From a virus, in IMG/VR virus record IMGVR_UViG_3300008459_008570, positions 1-26,983 of that record: 26,983 nt of DNA; one strand, 5' to 3'. Each line of letters starts with the position of its first letter. The first letter of the stretch is position 1. The notes under the pieces are model-generated. The model searched no databases. It was not told the origin of the DNA and saw only the letters and a program-made list of their open reading frames with translations. Positions 1 to 8,099 of the stretch are shown here, in pieces. The position numbers and the translations under genes were made by a program.

Positions 1-1
1 T

Positions 2-1774
2 GTTAAAGAATATTACGAATGTGCAAGCGACGGTCATTTCACTCTTGCTACCCCTGTGTTGGCTGGCCTCGGCACTACTACAAAGCAGTTTTCTTCTTGT
101 GTGCTCATTTCTAGCGACGATACTCTGGATAGCATTTTCGCCGCAGGCGAAATGATGGCCAAGTATGCCAGCAAGCGAGCAGGCATTGGTTTAGAAATTG
201 GAAGAATCCGCCCCCTGGGAGCACCGATCCGTAACGGAGAAATCAAGCACACTGGAATGGTCCCATTCCTTAAAAAATGGTTCTCCGATTTACGTAGTTG
301 TTCCCAGGGTGGCATCCGTAATGCATCGTGTACTGTAACCTACCCTATCTGGCATGCACAATTTGAAGACCTCATTGTTCTAAAGAACAACCAGGGTACT
401 GAAGAAACACGGGTAAGGCAGATGGATTATTCTGTAGTTGTTAGTGCGTTATTTTGGCGCCGTTACAAAAATGGCGAGAACATTACATTGTTTAACCCGG
501 CAGAAGTTCCAGATCTGTACGAAGCATATTATAGAGACAGCGCTGAGTTTGAAAAGTTATATCTAAATTACGAAAAGCATCCAACAATTAAAAAGAAGGT
601 CTTATCAGCTGTTGAAATATTTAAAAACGGCATCCTTAAAGAAAGAACTGATACTGGACGTATATATCTTGTTAACATCGATAATGTTATCAATCAGGGA
701 CCGTTTGATACAACAGTTGACCCTATATATCAAAGTAATCTTTGCCAAGAAATCCTTCTTCCAACAAAGCCTTTCCAGCGCATTGAAGACCCTACAGGCA
801 GAATTGCATTATGTACTCTCGGTTCTATTAATTGGGGAGCATTCCGCAACCCACAAGAAATGCGGAAAGCGTGTCGTGTTCTTGTAAGATCATTATCAAA
901 TCTCTTAAATTATCAAGACTTCTTATCAATACAGAGCAAGTTGGCTAATCAAGACTTTGAACCATTGGGTGTTGGCATTACAAATTTAGCCTACTGGCAT
1001 GCACGTAAAAGTTTTAAGTACGGTGAGCCCGAAGCACTGGCCGAAGTTAAACGCTGGATTGAACATCAATCATTCTATCTTACAGAAACAAGTGTTGAAC
1101 TTGCAAAAGAAAGAGGAGCATGTGAACGTAGCCAATATACTTACTATGGTAAGGGTATATTTCCATGGGAACGTCGAGCCGCAGGCGTAGACGAATTAAC
1201 AGATTTTACTCCTAGTGGAAATTTAGATTGGGAAGGACTACGTGCAAATCTAAAACAATACGGTATTCGTAATGCTACACTTATGGCCGTGGCACCGGTT
1301 GAGTCTAGCTCAGTTGTGTTAAACTCCACCAACGGAATCGAATTGCCGATGGAATTGATTTCTGTAAAGGAATCAAAAGCTGGATCGTTTGTACAGGTCG
1401 TGCCAGAGTACAAACGTCTTAAGAATCGTTATCAGTTAATGTGGGATCAAAAGGACTGTGTCGAATATCTAAAAACTGCCTGTGTATTGGCCGCCTATAT
1501 CGATCAAAGTTTATCAACTAACACATTTTATAATCCTGCACATTTTGCTGAAGGTAAAGTACCGGGTACCCTTGTTGCTAAAAATTTAATGTTGGCATAT
1601 AAGTGGGGCCTTAAAACTGTCTACTATAGTTTAATTAATAAAGTCGGTGCAAAGGTAAGTGTTACTGCAACTAATACTGTTCAGGTTAACGGAAACAATA
1701 CAGCAATCACAACGTACGATAATGCTATACTATATGAACCATTAGACGATGATTGTGAGGCCTGTAAACTATGA
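2..1774 (+). CDS. nrdA: Ribonucleoside-diphosphate reductase class Ia, large (alpha) subunit, 5'-truncated
   Basis: Catalytic subunit that reduces ribonucleoside diphosphates to deoxy forms for phage DNA synthesis. The frame is open from base 2, so the true start lies outside the window; GTG at 56 is an internal valine codon. Visible class Ia landmarks: SSCVLI (equivalent of E. coli Cys225), NLCQEI (Asn/Cys/Glu of the active site, Cys439 region), LCTLGSIN (Cys462 partner), KTVYY (the Tyr730/731 radical-transfer pair) and a C-terminal CEACKL tail with the two shuttle cysteines that glutaredoxin or thioredoxin re-reduces. The stop overlaps the next ATG (ATGA), so it is translationally coupled to the superoxide dismutase. 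Part of the ATP-cone/N-terminal region is missing only because of the window edge. Family assignment is very secure. Confidence 0.97.
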   Translation, partial: VKEYYECASDGHFTLATPVLAGLGTTTKQFSSCVLISSDDTLDSIFAAGEMMAKYASKRAGIGLEIGRIRPLGAPIRNGEIKHTGMVPFLKKWFSDLRSCSQGGIRNASCTVTYPIWHAQFEDLIVLKNNQGTEETRVRQMDYSVVVSALFWRRYKNGENITLFNPAEVPDLYEAYYRDSAEFEKLYLNYEKHPTIKKKVLSAVEIFKNGILKERTDTGRIYLVNIDNVINQGPFDTTVDPIYQSNLCQEILLPTKPFQRIEDPTGRIALCTLGSINWGAFRNPQEMRKACRVLVRSLSNLLNYQDFLSIQSKLANQDFEPLGVGITNLAYWHARKSFKYGEPEALAEVKRWIEHQSFYLTETSVELAKERGACERSQYTYYGKGIFPWERRAAGVDELTDFTPSGNLDWEGLRANLKQYGIRNATLMAVAPVESSSVVLNSTNGIELPMELISVKESKAGSFVQVVPEYKRLKNRYQLMWDQKDCVEYLKTACVLAAYIDQSLSTNTFYNPAHFAEGKVPGTLVAKNLMLAYKWGLKTVYYSLINKVGAKVSVTATNTVQVNGNNTAITTYDNAILYEPLDDDCEACKL

Positions 1775-2310
1775 CAATGAATTTTATTAAAAGAGTAATT
1801 CTAGAAGGCAAAAAAGAAAAATTAGAAATACTTCCTTTGCCTTATGATGCAGATGACCTGGATCCTTCTATCTCAGAGGCCACCATTAATTACCATTACG
1901 GAAAGTTAGCTAAAACTTACGCTAAAAGATATAATGCTAATGAGGGTGATCCAGATTTTAATGAAGCTGGTGTGTTCTTACATAACATTCTTTTTCAACA
2001 GTATCAAAGTCCTAAATCTAGTAACAAGCCTACAGGCGAGATTTTAGAATTTATCGAGAAACACTATACATCTTTCGATAAGTTTAAAGCAGAGTTTGAA
2101 AAGATAGCTATGAGCATCCAAGGCAGCGGCTGGGTGTATCTTGCCAAAGATGGCAAAATTAAAACTATAAAAAATCACGAAGTAAAAAATAATATAGTAT
2201 TATTAATTGATTGGTGGGAACATGCTTGGGCACTTGATTATCAACACGATAAGGCAAGGTACCTCGAAAATCAATGGAAAATTATAAATTGGGAAAAATG
2301 TAAATTATGA
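1771..2310 (+). CDS. sodB: Iron/manganese superoxide dismutase (SodB/SodA family)
   Basis: Converts superoxide to peroxide and oxygen. 179 residues, slightly short for the family (about 190-205). All four metal ligands can be placed: His42 in YHYGK, His71 in FLHN, Asp147 and His151 in DWWEHAWALDY; the gateway Tyr50 is kept. The residue four before the second His is Gly67, where E. coli FeSOD has Gln69; the second-sphere position supplied by Gln146 in MnSOD seems to be His136 (NHE), a pattern seen in some Fe or cambialistic enzymes. Metal choice therefore cannot be called. The second His of the usual KHH motif is Ala here. No signal peptide, so cytoplasmic. ATG overlaps the nrdA stop and its own stop overlaps the nrdB ATG, so it sits inside the reductase operon. 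An alternative ATG lies 6 bases downstream. Confidence 0.93.
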   Translation: MTMNFIKRVILEGKKEKLEILPLPYDADDLDPSISEATINYHYGKLAKTYAKRYNANEGDPDFNEAGVFLHNILFQQYQSPKSSNKPTGEILEFIEKHYTSFDKFKAEFEKIAMSIQGSGWVYLAKDGKIKTIKNHEVKNNIVLLIDWWEHAWALDYQHDKARYLENQWKIINWEKCKL

Positions 2311-3410
2311 GCAAAGCACAATACAACCTATCAAAACAAACCAACTACCTCAAGCGTAAAATGTTTTTGGATCCAGAAGGTCCGGTAACTGTACAGAGAT
2401 TTGAAGAAGTAAAGTATCCAAAGATTGCCAAGTACGAAGAACTAGCACGTGGTTTCTTTTGGGTGCCGGAAGAAATAAGTCTTACCAAAGACAAAATGGA
2501 TCACAAAGATTCTAGCGATGCAGTTAAACATATCTTTACCAGTAATCTACTTCGACAGACTGCTCTAGATAGTATCCAGGGTCGTGCGCCTAGTCAAGTA
2601 TTTTCGCCAGTTATTTCAATTCCAGAACTCGAGGCACTTGTTAGCAACTGGAGTTTCTTTGAAACTAATATTCATAGTAAATCTTACAGTCATATTATTC
2701 GTAACGTATACGGTGTGCCAAAAGAGGAATTTAACAAAATCCATGACACAGCCGAAATTGTTGGCATGGCAGCAAACATTGGTAGACACTACGAAAATCT
2801 ACATAAATTAAACTGCCAACAACAGTTGTTACCAATGGGTGTTCCAGAAGACGAACACATTAAAGCAATTTGGCTGGCATTGAACGCTAGCTATGCTCTT
2901 GAAGCCTTACGCTTCATGGTATCATTTGCAACAAGCCTAGCAATGGTAGAAAATAAAATCTATATCGGTAACGGTAACATTATTAGTTTAATTTTACAAG
3001 ATGAATTGTTGCATACAGAATGGACTGCTTGGTTAATTAATAATGTAGTTAAAGACGACGAACGATTTGTTAAAGCAAAAATAGAATGTGAAGCTGAAGT
3101 GTACCAAATGTACTTGGATGTTATTCAAGAAGAAAAAGAATGGGCAGATTATTTGTTTAAGCTAGGACCAGTGATTGGTCTTAATGCTACAATTTTAAAA
3201 GACTTTGTAGACTTTACAGCGTTTAATCGTCTTAAGGATATTGGAATTAAGTATGCAGACGAGCATCCTAGATCTAGTCCTATCCCTTGGTTTAATAAAC
3301 ACATCAATATTAATAAAAAACAAACAGCTTTACAAGAAAGTGAAAGCACCAATTATGTTATTGGTGTAATGAGCGACAATGTGAGCTACGAAGAATTACC
3401 AGATCTATAA
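2307..3410 (+). CDS. nrdB: Ribonucleoside-diphosphate reductase class Ia, small (beta) subunit
   Basis: Di-iron/tyrosyl-radical subunit that starts catalysis in NrdA. 367 residues, normal length. Iron ligands: Asp88 (LDSIQGR), Glu119 and His123 (FFETNIHSKSY), Glu215 (MVENK), Glu233 and His236 (DELLH). The radical Tyr is Tyr127, four residues after the His as in E. coli. Odd point: the first Glu/His pair is spaced E-x3-H, while E. coli and T4 NrdB have E-x2-H (SETIH), so one residue is inserted in an iron-binding helix or the ligand has moved. The acidic C-terminal tail ending EELPDL is the expected NrdA-docking peptide. ATG overlaps the sod stop (ATGA). Confidence 0.97.
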   Translation: MSKAQYNLSKQTNYLKRKMFLDPEGPVTVQRFEEVKYPKIAKYEELARGFFWVPEEISLTKDKMDHKDSSDAVKHIFTSNLLRQTALDSIQGRAPSQVFSPVISIPELEALVSNWSFFETNIHSKSYSHIIRNVYGVPKEEFNKIHDTAEIVGMAANIGRHYENLHKLNCQQQLLPMGVPEDEHIKAIWLALNASYALEALRFMVSFATSLAMVENKIYIGNGNIISLILQDELLHTEWTAWLINNVVKDDERFVKAKIECEAEVYQMYLDVIQEEKEWADYLFKLGPVIGLNATILKDFVDFTAFNRLKDIGIKYADEHPRSSPIPWFNKHININKKQTALQESESTNYVIGVMSDNVSYEELPDL

Positions 3411-3421
3411 GGAAATAAATT

Positions 3422-3646
3422 ATGAAAGCTATTGTATGGAGTAAGTATCACTGCCCCTATTGTGATCAGGCTAAAGCATTGCTAAAGCAAAAAGGTATCC
3501 CATTTGAAGAAAAGAAAATTGGTGATGGATATACTAAAGAAGAATTACTAGAGGCTGTTCCTACCGCTCGAACAGTTCCACAAATCTTTATTAACGAACA
3601 ATTGATTGGCGGTTTTAATGAACTGAAGGCACACTTAAATGGCTAA
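3422..3646 (+). CDS. grx: Glutaredoxin
   Basis: Small thiol-disulfide oxidoreductase, 74 residues, with the classic CPYC active site at residues 11-14, the cis-proline segment TVPQIFI near residue 53 and the glutathione-site GG motif (IGGFNEL). Position directly after nrdA-sod-nrdB indicates that it re-reduces the C-terminal cysteines of NrdA, like T4 NrdC. Shine-Dalgarno AAGGAA lies 7 bases before ATG. Its 3' end overlaps the next gene by 8 bases. Cytoplasmic; no other domain. Confidence 0.95.
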   Translation: MKAIVWSKYHCPYCDQAKALLKQKGIPFEEKKIGDGYTKEELLEAVPTARTVPQIFINEQLIGGFNELKAHLNG

Positions 3647-4112
3647 CAACACATATACATCAGAATGGGATGTTAAAGATATCCCTCCGATATCTATTGA
3701 TGATTTAGCATTAGGCTCAACTATCGATTTATCCAGCATTGCAGGTGCTACCGGCAATTATACTATTGGTACTAGCATGGGGTCAAACGGAACTTTCTAT
3801 ACTAACAATACTGCAAACAATTACACGTGGGCCACTAATAATACTAATCCATATGTAACAATCGGCAGCACGGGTTTGACAGGGTCAACTGGACTTAAAG
3901 TTACGTCAGACGCAGAGTTTGACGGTGATATCAAATGGAAAGGTCGTAGTCTAGGTAAGATGCTTGAGACTATTGAAGATAGGCTTGCTATTATTCAAGA
4001 TCCAGATCCAGAGAAACTTAAAAAATTTGCGGCTCTTAAAAAAGCCTATGACAATTATAAATTGTTAGAAAAACTTATCGGCGACGATTATGACGATAAA
4101 GAAGACAAGTGA
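3639..4112 (+). CDS. Conserved phage protein, probably virion-associated, function unknown
   Basis: 157 residues. The N-terminal two thirds are rich in Asn, Thr, Gly and Ser with few charges, as in fibre or adhesin-like beta structures. The segment around residues 85-105 (LKVTSDAEFDGDIKWKGRSL) begins a motif I associate with small structural or assembly proteins of marine T4-like phages, followed by an amphipathic helical tail with many Lys/Asp (EDRLAIIQDPDPEKLKKF). No enzymatic motif. The ATG overlaps the glutaredoxin end by 8 bases, so it is read from the reductase operon. The structural role is inferred from composition only. Confidence 0.75.
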   Translation: MANNTYTSEWDVKDIPPISIDDLALGSTIDLSSIAGATGNYTIGTSMGSNGTFYTNNTANNYTWATNNTNPYVTIGSTGLTGSTGLKVTSDAEFDGDIKWKGRSLGKMLETIEDRLAIIQDPDPEKLKKFAALKKAYDNYKLLEKLIGDDYDDKEDK

Positions 4113-4254
4113 AGTCGAAAAGTTAGAACAACAATTGACCCTGTTAACTAGACAGGTACTTGATATGGCTAAACGAATTCAATACCTCGAAAGAGAAAAT
4201 TCTCGCCGACGCGGAGAAGTGGGGCAAATTGCAGGACACTTAAATAGAAAATAA
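4090..4254 (+). CDS. Small coiled-coil protein (54 aa), function unknown
   Basis: ATG at 4090 opens a 54-codon frame ending TAA at 4252. The product is almost entirely one charged amphipathic helix (SEVEKLEQQLTLLTRQVLDM, then AKRIQYLERE) with Leu/Ile spacing of a coiled coil, followed by a basic patch NSRRRGE. It overlaps the upstream gene by 23 bases in another frame, an arrangement common in this genome, and fills an otherwise empty gap of about 150 bases. No good Shine-Dalgarno is visible, so translation probably depends on coupling. It could be a small scaffolding or chaperone-type phage protein; that is a guess. Confidence 0.6.
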   Translation: MTIKKTSEVEKLEQQLTLLTRQVLDMAKRIQYLERENSRRRGEVGQIAGHLNRK

Positions 4255-4268
4255 TACAAAGGAAAAAT

Positions 4269-4556
4269 ATGTTATTAAGTAAACCGATGGCAACAGGTGA
4301 TGTTGTAAGTATTAAATTAATCAACGGTGATGAACTCATTGCACGTTTAGAATCAGACGATCAACATGGTATTACTATTGATCGTCCATTAGCTCTTACT
4401 ATGCAAGGTGGTGGACTCGGTATGGTACCATGGGTATTACTCGGAGATAAAAATTCTATCACTCTACAAAGAGAGCACATTTTTGCCATGGTACCTAGCA
4501 AAAAAGATGCCGCTGATCAATATGTAGCCGGTACCACCGGAATTGCATTAAGTTAA
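4269..4556 (+). CDS. Small conserved phage protein with an LSm-like look, function unknown
   Basis: 95 residues. The opening GDVVSIKLINGDELIARLES resembles the first beta strands of an Sm/LSm-like barrel, followed by a glycine-rich turn (MQGGGLGMVPW) and a C-terminal TTGIALS tail. I recognise this type from T4-like aquatic phages but know no function. Shine-Dalgarno AAAGGAAA lies just before ATG. RNA binding is possible from the fold resemblance but is untested. Confidence 0.8.
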   Translation: MLLSKPMATGDVVSIKLINGDELIARLESDDQHGITIDRPLALTMQGGGLGMVPWVLLGDKNSITLQREHIFAMVPSKKDAADQYVAGTTGIALS

Positions 4557-4564
4557 GGAGTCCT

Positions 4565-5659
4565 ATGCCAGTAGAATACCCAGTAGTAATTGCAGCCATT
4601 AAGGAGTGGATCGGTAAGCATAAAACTATGCCCGACCCAGGAGTTGAGATTGGCGATCAACCTGCGGTACGTAAGGCTAGTGGGTCTGAAATGTTGTCCG
4701 CGGCATTTAAAGAATTAGGTACATTAGCAGTCACTGGAGGGTTTAATTTTGCAACAGGCGGCACTGAAGGTTTTAATAAATTTTTTGATTCCTTACCGCC
4801 AGCCCTAAAAGAACCATTAGGTGCATTAAAAGACACATTTGGAAATCTTACTTCGTCTATTCCTGGAAGTGGTACATTTACTGATGCCCTTTCATCAATA
4901 AAAGAAAATTTTATTAATCCTATCGGAGATTCGTTGACATCATTTAAAACTGCTGTGCTAGGTGATTCATCGAGTTTAACGTCATTGGCACAAACTTATG
5001 AAACAACTGATCCAAGTGTTTCAAGTTGGTTAACATCAGCTTCTACAACGTTAGGAACAACTGTAAAAAATGCAATCGACTCTGCTAAAAGTTGGAGTGA
5101 CAATTTGTCGCTAGGCGGCACCTACGTCAATGGAGTTTGGGAACCTAGCAGTTTTACATTAACTGATGCAATAAGTGCAACTAATAATGCTGGCCGTGAC
5201 TTCTTATCAAAATATGCAGGCATTACAGAAGCTCCTACTCTTACCGACCTTACAGGTACACTGGTTAAAGACAACTTGATAAATGATTTAAGTAGCAAAT
5301 TATCCATCGAAAGATTAGCAAGAGAAAAAGATTTGTCGGACCCAACTATCAATGTCGACACAGGAAAAACTAATTTACAAGAACACCAGCAGGCAGTTGC
5401 CGAAGTCGAAGAAGCGGCAATTGCACTACAGGATGAAGTTGACAGAAATAAAGAAAACGTAGCACGAATGTTGCAACAAGATTCAGCATTGGACGGAATT
5501 GCCAGCGTAACAAATACTCTTAACGGCATTCAAGATGAAGAGGCAATTGCTCTTTATAAGAAAACAATAAACCCAAATTTATTAAACACAGCTGAAAAGC
5601 TACAACCTTTAATGGCAGTAACTGTAGATACACCGAATGCGGGCGAAGCACCAACTTAA
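4565..5659 (+). CDS. Hypothetical phage protein, Ser/Thr-rich with C-terminal coiled coil
   Basis: 364 residues, not recognised. Residues 40-260 are rich in Ser, Thr, Gly and Leu with repeated amphipathic helices (ALKEPLGALKDTFGNL, TDALSSIKENF, SLTSFKTAV). Residues about 270-315 form an acidic helix that reads as a coiled coil (HQQAVAEVEEAAIALQDEV). No signal peptide, membrane segment or catalytic motif. Strong Shine-Dalgarno AAGGAG 6 bases before ATG. It ends the first transcription block: a new consensus promoter follows within 20 bases. A structural or internal head protein is plausible; no evidence decides it. Confidence 0.75.
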   Translation: MPVEYPVVIAAIKEWIGKHKTMPDPGVEIGDQPAVRKASGSEMLSAAFKELGTLAVTGGFNFATGGTEGFNKFFDSLPPALKEPLGALKDTFGNLTSSIPGSGTFTDALSSIKENFINPIGDSLTSFKTAVLGDSSSLTSLAQTYETTDPSVSSWLTSASTTLGTTVKNAIDSAKSWSDNLSLGGTYVNGVWEPSSFTLTDAISATNNAGRDFLSKYAGITEAPTLTDLTGTLVKDNLINDLSSKLSIERLAREKDLSDPTINVDTGKTNLQEHQQAVAEVEEAAIALQDEVDRNKENVARMLQQDSALDGIASVTNTLNGIQDEEAIALYKKTINPNLLNTAEKLQPLMAVTVDTPNAGEAPT

Positions 5660-5675
5660 TTGGTAAAATCAACAG

Positions 5676-5704
5676 TTGACATAGCCTCCAATTTATTGTA
5701 TTAT
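5676..5704 (+). promoter_or_regulatory. Sigma-70 type promoter for the 5.7-10.7 kb gene block
   Basis: TTGACA at 5676-5681, 17-bp spacer, TATTAT at 5699-5704 (a second A/T hexamer TATAAT at 5702-5707 overlaps it). Start of transcription would be near 5711, leaving a short leader with Shine-Dalgarno AAAGGAG before ATG 5724. It starts eight densely packed genes ending with the first glycosyltransferase. Confidence 0.8.
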
Positions 5705-5723
5705 AATACAAAGGAGATTAGCT

Positions 5724-6059
5724 ATGTCAGCACAAAACACCCTCAATAACCTAGAATCTTTTTGTCAAACTAACAGTGGTAACCCATTTATTTGGCAAGG
5801 TAAAAGTGGAACCTATCAGTGGAAACGTGGCAAAGATACTGCTACTGGATTAGTAAATGGTGTAGTACGAAAGTTAGCAGGGATCGATGCTTCCGGTCTA
5901 CAAATTTGGGTAGTAGCAGGATCTTTTAAAATTGATCCTAACGGTAATATTTTGCGCTTCACTGGATTGTCCAAAAGTGATCAAAAAACATTAAACTCTA
6001 TTATTACAATTCCTGCCACTGTATTAACACATGATCTACTTCAACCTGAACATTCGTAA
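5724..6059 (+). CDS. Hypothetical phage protein (111 aa)
   Basis: First gene after a consensus promoter, with Shine-Dalgarno AAAGGAG. The protein starts with a helical segment (TLNNLESFCQTN) followed by a mostly beta-like, Trp/Gly-containing body (FIWQGKSGTYQWKRGKD, LQIWVVAGSFKIDPNGN). No family recognised and no catalytic motif; length and basic central part would fit a small nucleic-acid-binding or host-takeover protein, but this is speculation. Its 3' end overlaps the next gene by 29 bases. Confidence 0.75.
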   Translation: MSAQNTLNNLESFCQTNSGNPFIWQGKSGTYQWKRGKDTATGLVNGVVRKLAGIDASGLQIWVVAGSFKIDPNGNILRFTGLSKSDQKTLNSIITIPATVLTHDLLQPEHS

Positions 6060-6327
6060 TCCTAGATGGGTCAATCGTTTTAAAGCCATTAAATGGTGGG
6101 CAGGTAAAACTCCATTTGAACACAAGTACTGGGAAGTACAAGTTATTAAAAACGATAATCTAGCTCGTCTAGAGTTTGAAATTACAACTCAACAAGATCA
6201 TGCAGGTTGTAATTTAGAACTAGGATTGTTTGGATACGAAATACATTTTACATTCTATGACAATCGTCATTGGAATTACGACGAACACCGTTGGATGTTT
6301 TACACAGAAGAAAAAGGATTGCACTAA
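6031..6327 (+). CDS. Conserved T4-like phage protein with DHAG and DNRHWN motifs
   Basis: 98 residues rich in aromatic residues. The segments DHAGCNLELGLFGYEIHF and YDNRHWNYDEHRW form a conserved pattern I recognise from hypothetical proteins of T4-like phages, where His, Asp and Trp residues recur; function unknown. No signal or membrane segment. Overlaps the previous gene by 29 bases and touches the next ATG through TAATG, so translation is coupled on both sides. Confidence 0.8.
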   Translation: MIYFNLNIRNPRWVNRFKAIKWWAGKTPFEHKYWEVQVIKNDNLARLEFEITTQQDHAGCNLELGLFGYEIHFTFYDNRHWNYDEHRWMFYTEEKGLH

Positions 6328-6716
6328 TGACTATGCATCTCGAAGGCCCTTGGCTCAGCACCACAGGCAAGAAAAAAGGTAAGGTTAAGTTCCGCAATGC
6401 CGAAGAAGCACGTAAGAGTCGTGAACTAGACGAGTCTTGGAAAGAACTTCAAAAGAAGTGGGCAGTAGAAGAGGAAGATAAGAAACGCAGACGTGCTCTT
6501 ACAGCAGAACCACTTTCTTATAAACTTTCAGTTCCTGCAGGTCGTAGCACTTCTCATATCAAGAGTCGAGGTGACTTCACTGGTAATGCAACTCTAGCAC
6601 CTGCCAAAGTCTACACAGGTACTAAAGTAAAAGGTATTGCTACAATGCATAAGAGCAATGCCGTTCCAGTTTTTAGTGACGAAGAGGCTGTAGACATCAG
6701 CCGTATGCGCCGATAA
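6327..6716 (+). CDS. Conserved phage protein ending MRR, function unknown
   Basis: 129 residues counting from ATG 6327, which overlaps the previous stop (TAATG) and follows AAGGA; an upstream in-frame start at 6270 would place the N-terminus inside the neighbour and is less likely. Features: HLEGPWLSTTGKKKGKVKF at the start, a basic/acidic helix (EEARKSRELDESWKELQKKW), then TMHKSNAVPVF and a terminal DISRMRR. This layout is familiar from T4-like aquatic phages. No enzyme motif; strongly basic overall, so DNA or RNA contact is possible. Confidence 0.8.
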   Translation: MTMHLEGPWLSTTGKKKGKVKFRNAEEARKSRELDESWKELQKKWAVEEEDKKRRRALTAEPLSYKLSVPAGRSTSHIKSRGDFTGNATLAPAKVYTGTKVKGIATMHKSNAVPVFSDEEAVDISRMRR

Positions 6717-6725
6717 ATATTATCT

Positions 6726-8099
6726 ATGAACCCTACATTTAATGACAAACTATTTGCATATCTGGTACTATTAAGCGGACTATTAATTTCCGGAGTAGCA
6801 GAGTATTACTCTATTATGGGGTTAATTGCTATCTATCCAGCGGCTGTGATACCTGTTGTAATAATGGGAGTTGTACTTGGACTAGGTAAAATTAGTGCCA
6901 CTATCTGGCTTAAACAAAATTGGAGTTGGAGTCCGTTCTTTGTCAAGGCCTATGTATTGCCTGCTATTGTTGTACTAATGCTAATTACCAGTTTAGGTGT
7001 GTTTGGATTTTTGAGTAAAGCACACTCTGATCAAAGTCTAGTGTCGGGCGATGTTCAAAGTAAAATTGCTGTATATGATGAAAAGATTAAAACTTCGAAG
7101 GATAATATAGATGCTAATCGTAAAGCACTCAAACAGATGGATGAAGCTGTGGATCAAGTCATGGGTCGCAGTAACGATGAAAAGGGTGCCGACAAAGCTG
7201 TACAAATACGTCGGGCCCAACTCAAAGAACGTGCTCGTTTACAAGCAGAAATCCAAGCCGAACAGAAAACAATTAGTAACCTTACTGAAGAACGGGCGCC
7301 TATTGCGGCTGAAGTCCGAAAGGTAGAAGCAGAAGTTGGTCCGATAAAATATATAGCACACTTGATCTATGGTGAGAACCCAGATGCTAATCTTCTAGAA
7401 AAAGCCGTTATATGGGTAACCATACTAATCGTTGTTGTGCTAGATCCCCTTGCAGTTATCTTGTTACTAGCAAGTCAATACAGTTTCCAAAGATTTCGAG
7501 AACAACAAGAAGAACAAGATGTTAAAGATTGGTTTACCGCCGGAAGAGAGAGAGCTCGCCAGTTAGACAAAGAAACCCCTGATCCTTATGTTGCGGATGT
7601 AGGAGAGAAACCTACAGAAGAAGAAAAACAAGAGATTGAACTTCATCAGCCCGAAACAAATAACGTTACAACTGTTACCTCTACAGTTAAAGAAATTACA
7701 CCGCAATCAGAAAGACCTATAGCAGAATCCCACCCATATCTAAATAAACCGTTTATACATTTTACTGATATGAAACCGCTGGCTTACAGAGCAGAAATGC
7801 CTTCTAAAGAAGAACTAAAATCTGTAGGAATCGATGTTGCTGATCCTGTTAAAGAAACATTAGAAGATAAAGTAAAAAAATATGGATATAGTGCAGACGG
7901 TAGCACTATTCGTATAGGCAACGGCGATATCTATACAAAAGAAGAATTTGACAAGTTAATGAATACTAGTTACGTTCAAAACGAAGAACAAGACCAAAGC
8001 GGTGTTTGGAATAAAGTAATTTCTGAACAAGAATATAGACAAAAAGCAGAAGAAAAATTAAAAAATGAGTTTAACAATAACCCTAATAACGCCACCTGA
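6726..8099 (+). CDS. Phage membrane protein with long central coiled coil
   Basis: 457 residues. Hydrophobic segments at about 9-27, 31-54, 73-97 and 226-250 predict four membrane spans. Residues about 105-205 form a charged heptad-rich coiled coil (IAVYDEKIKTSKDNI, QAEIQAEQKTISNLTEERA) between spans 3 and 4. The remaining 200 residues are hydrophilic and acidic with repeated KEE/KEEL motifs, probably cytoplasmic. I recognise this architecture from T4-like aquatic phages without a known role; inner-membrane remodelling, superinfection control or lysis timing could all fit. A GATAAATA sequence lies 6-13 bases before ATG. The next gene starts inside its 3' end. Confidence 0.8.
   Translation: MNPTFNDKLFAYLVLLSGLLISGVAEYYSIMGLIAIYPAAVIPVVIMGVVLGLGKISATIWLKQNWSWSPFFVKAYVLPAIVVLMLITSLGVFGFLSKAHSDQSLVSGDVQSKIAVYDEKIKTSKDNIDANRKALKQMDEAVDQVMGRSNDEKGADKAVQIRRAQLKERARLQAEIQAEQKTISNLTEERAPIAAEVRKVEAEVGPIKYIAHLIYGENPDANLLEKAVIWVTILIVVVLDPLAVILLLASQYSFQRFREQQEEQDVKDWFTAGRERARQLDKETPDPYVADVGEKPTEEEKQEIELHQPETNNVTTVTSTVKEITPQSERPIAESHPYLNKPFIHFTDMKPLAYRAEMPSKEELKSVGIDVADPVKETLEDKVKKYGYSADGSTIRIGNGDIYTKEEFDKLMNTSYVQNEEQDQSGVWNKVISEQEYRQKAEEKLKNEFNNNPNNAT

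Noticed and set aside
5122-5529. Long open frames on the minus strand (also within dnaK, clpX, TROVE)
   Set aside because: They mirror strongly coding + strand genes, have Ser/Leu/Ile-rich low-information products, no ribosome binding sites and no recognisable domains.
6270-6326. N-terminal extension of the gene starting at 6327
   Set aside because: It would lie wholly inside the preceding gene; ATG 6327 overlaps the stop (TAATG) and begins the recognised conserved sequence.
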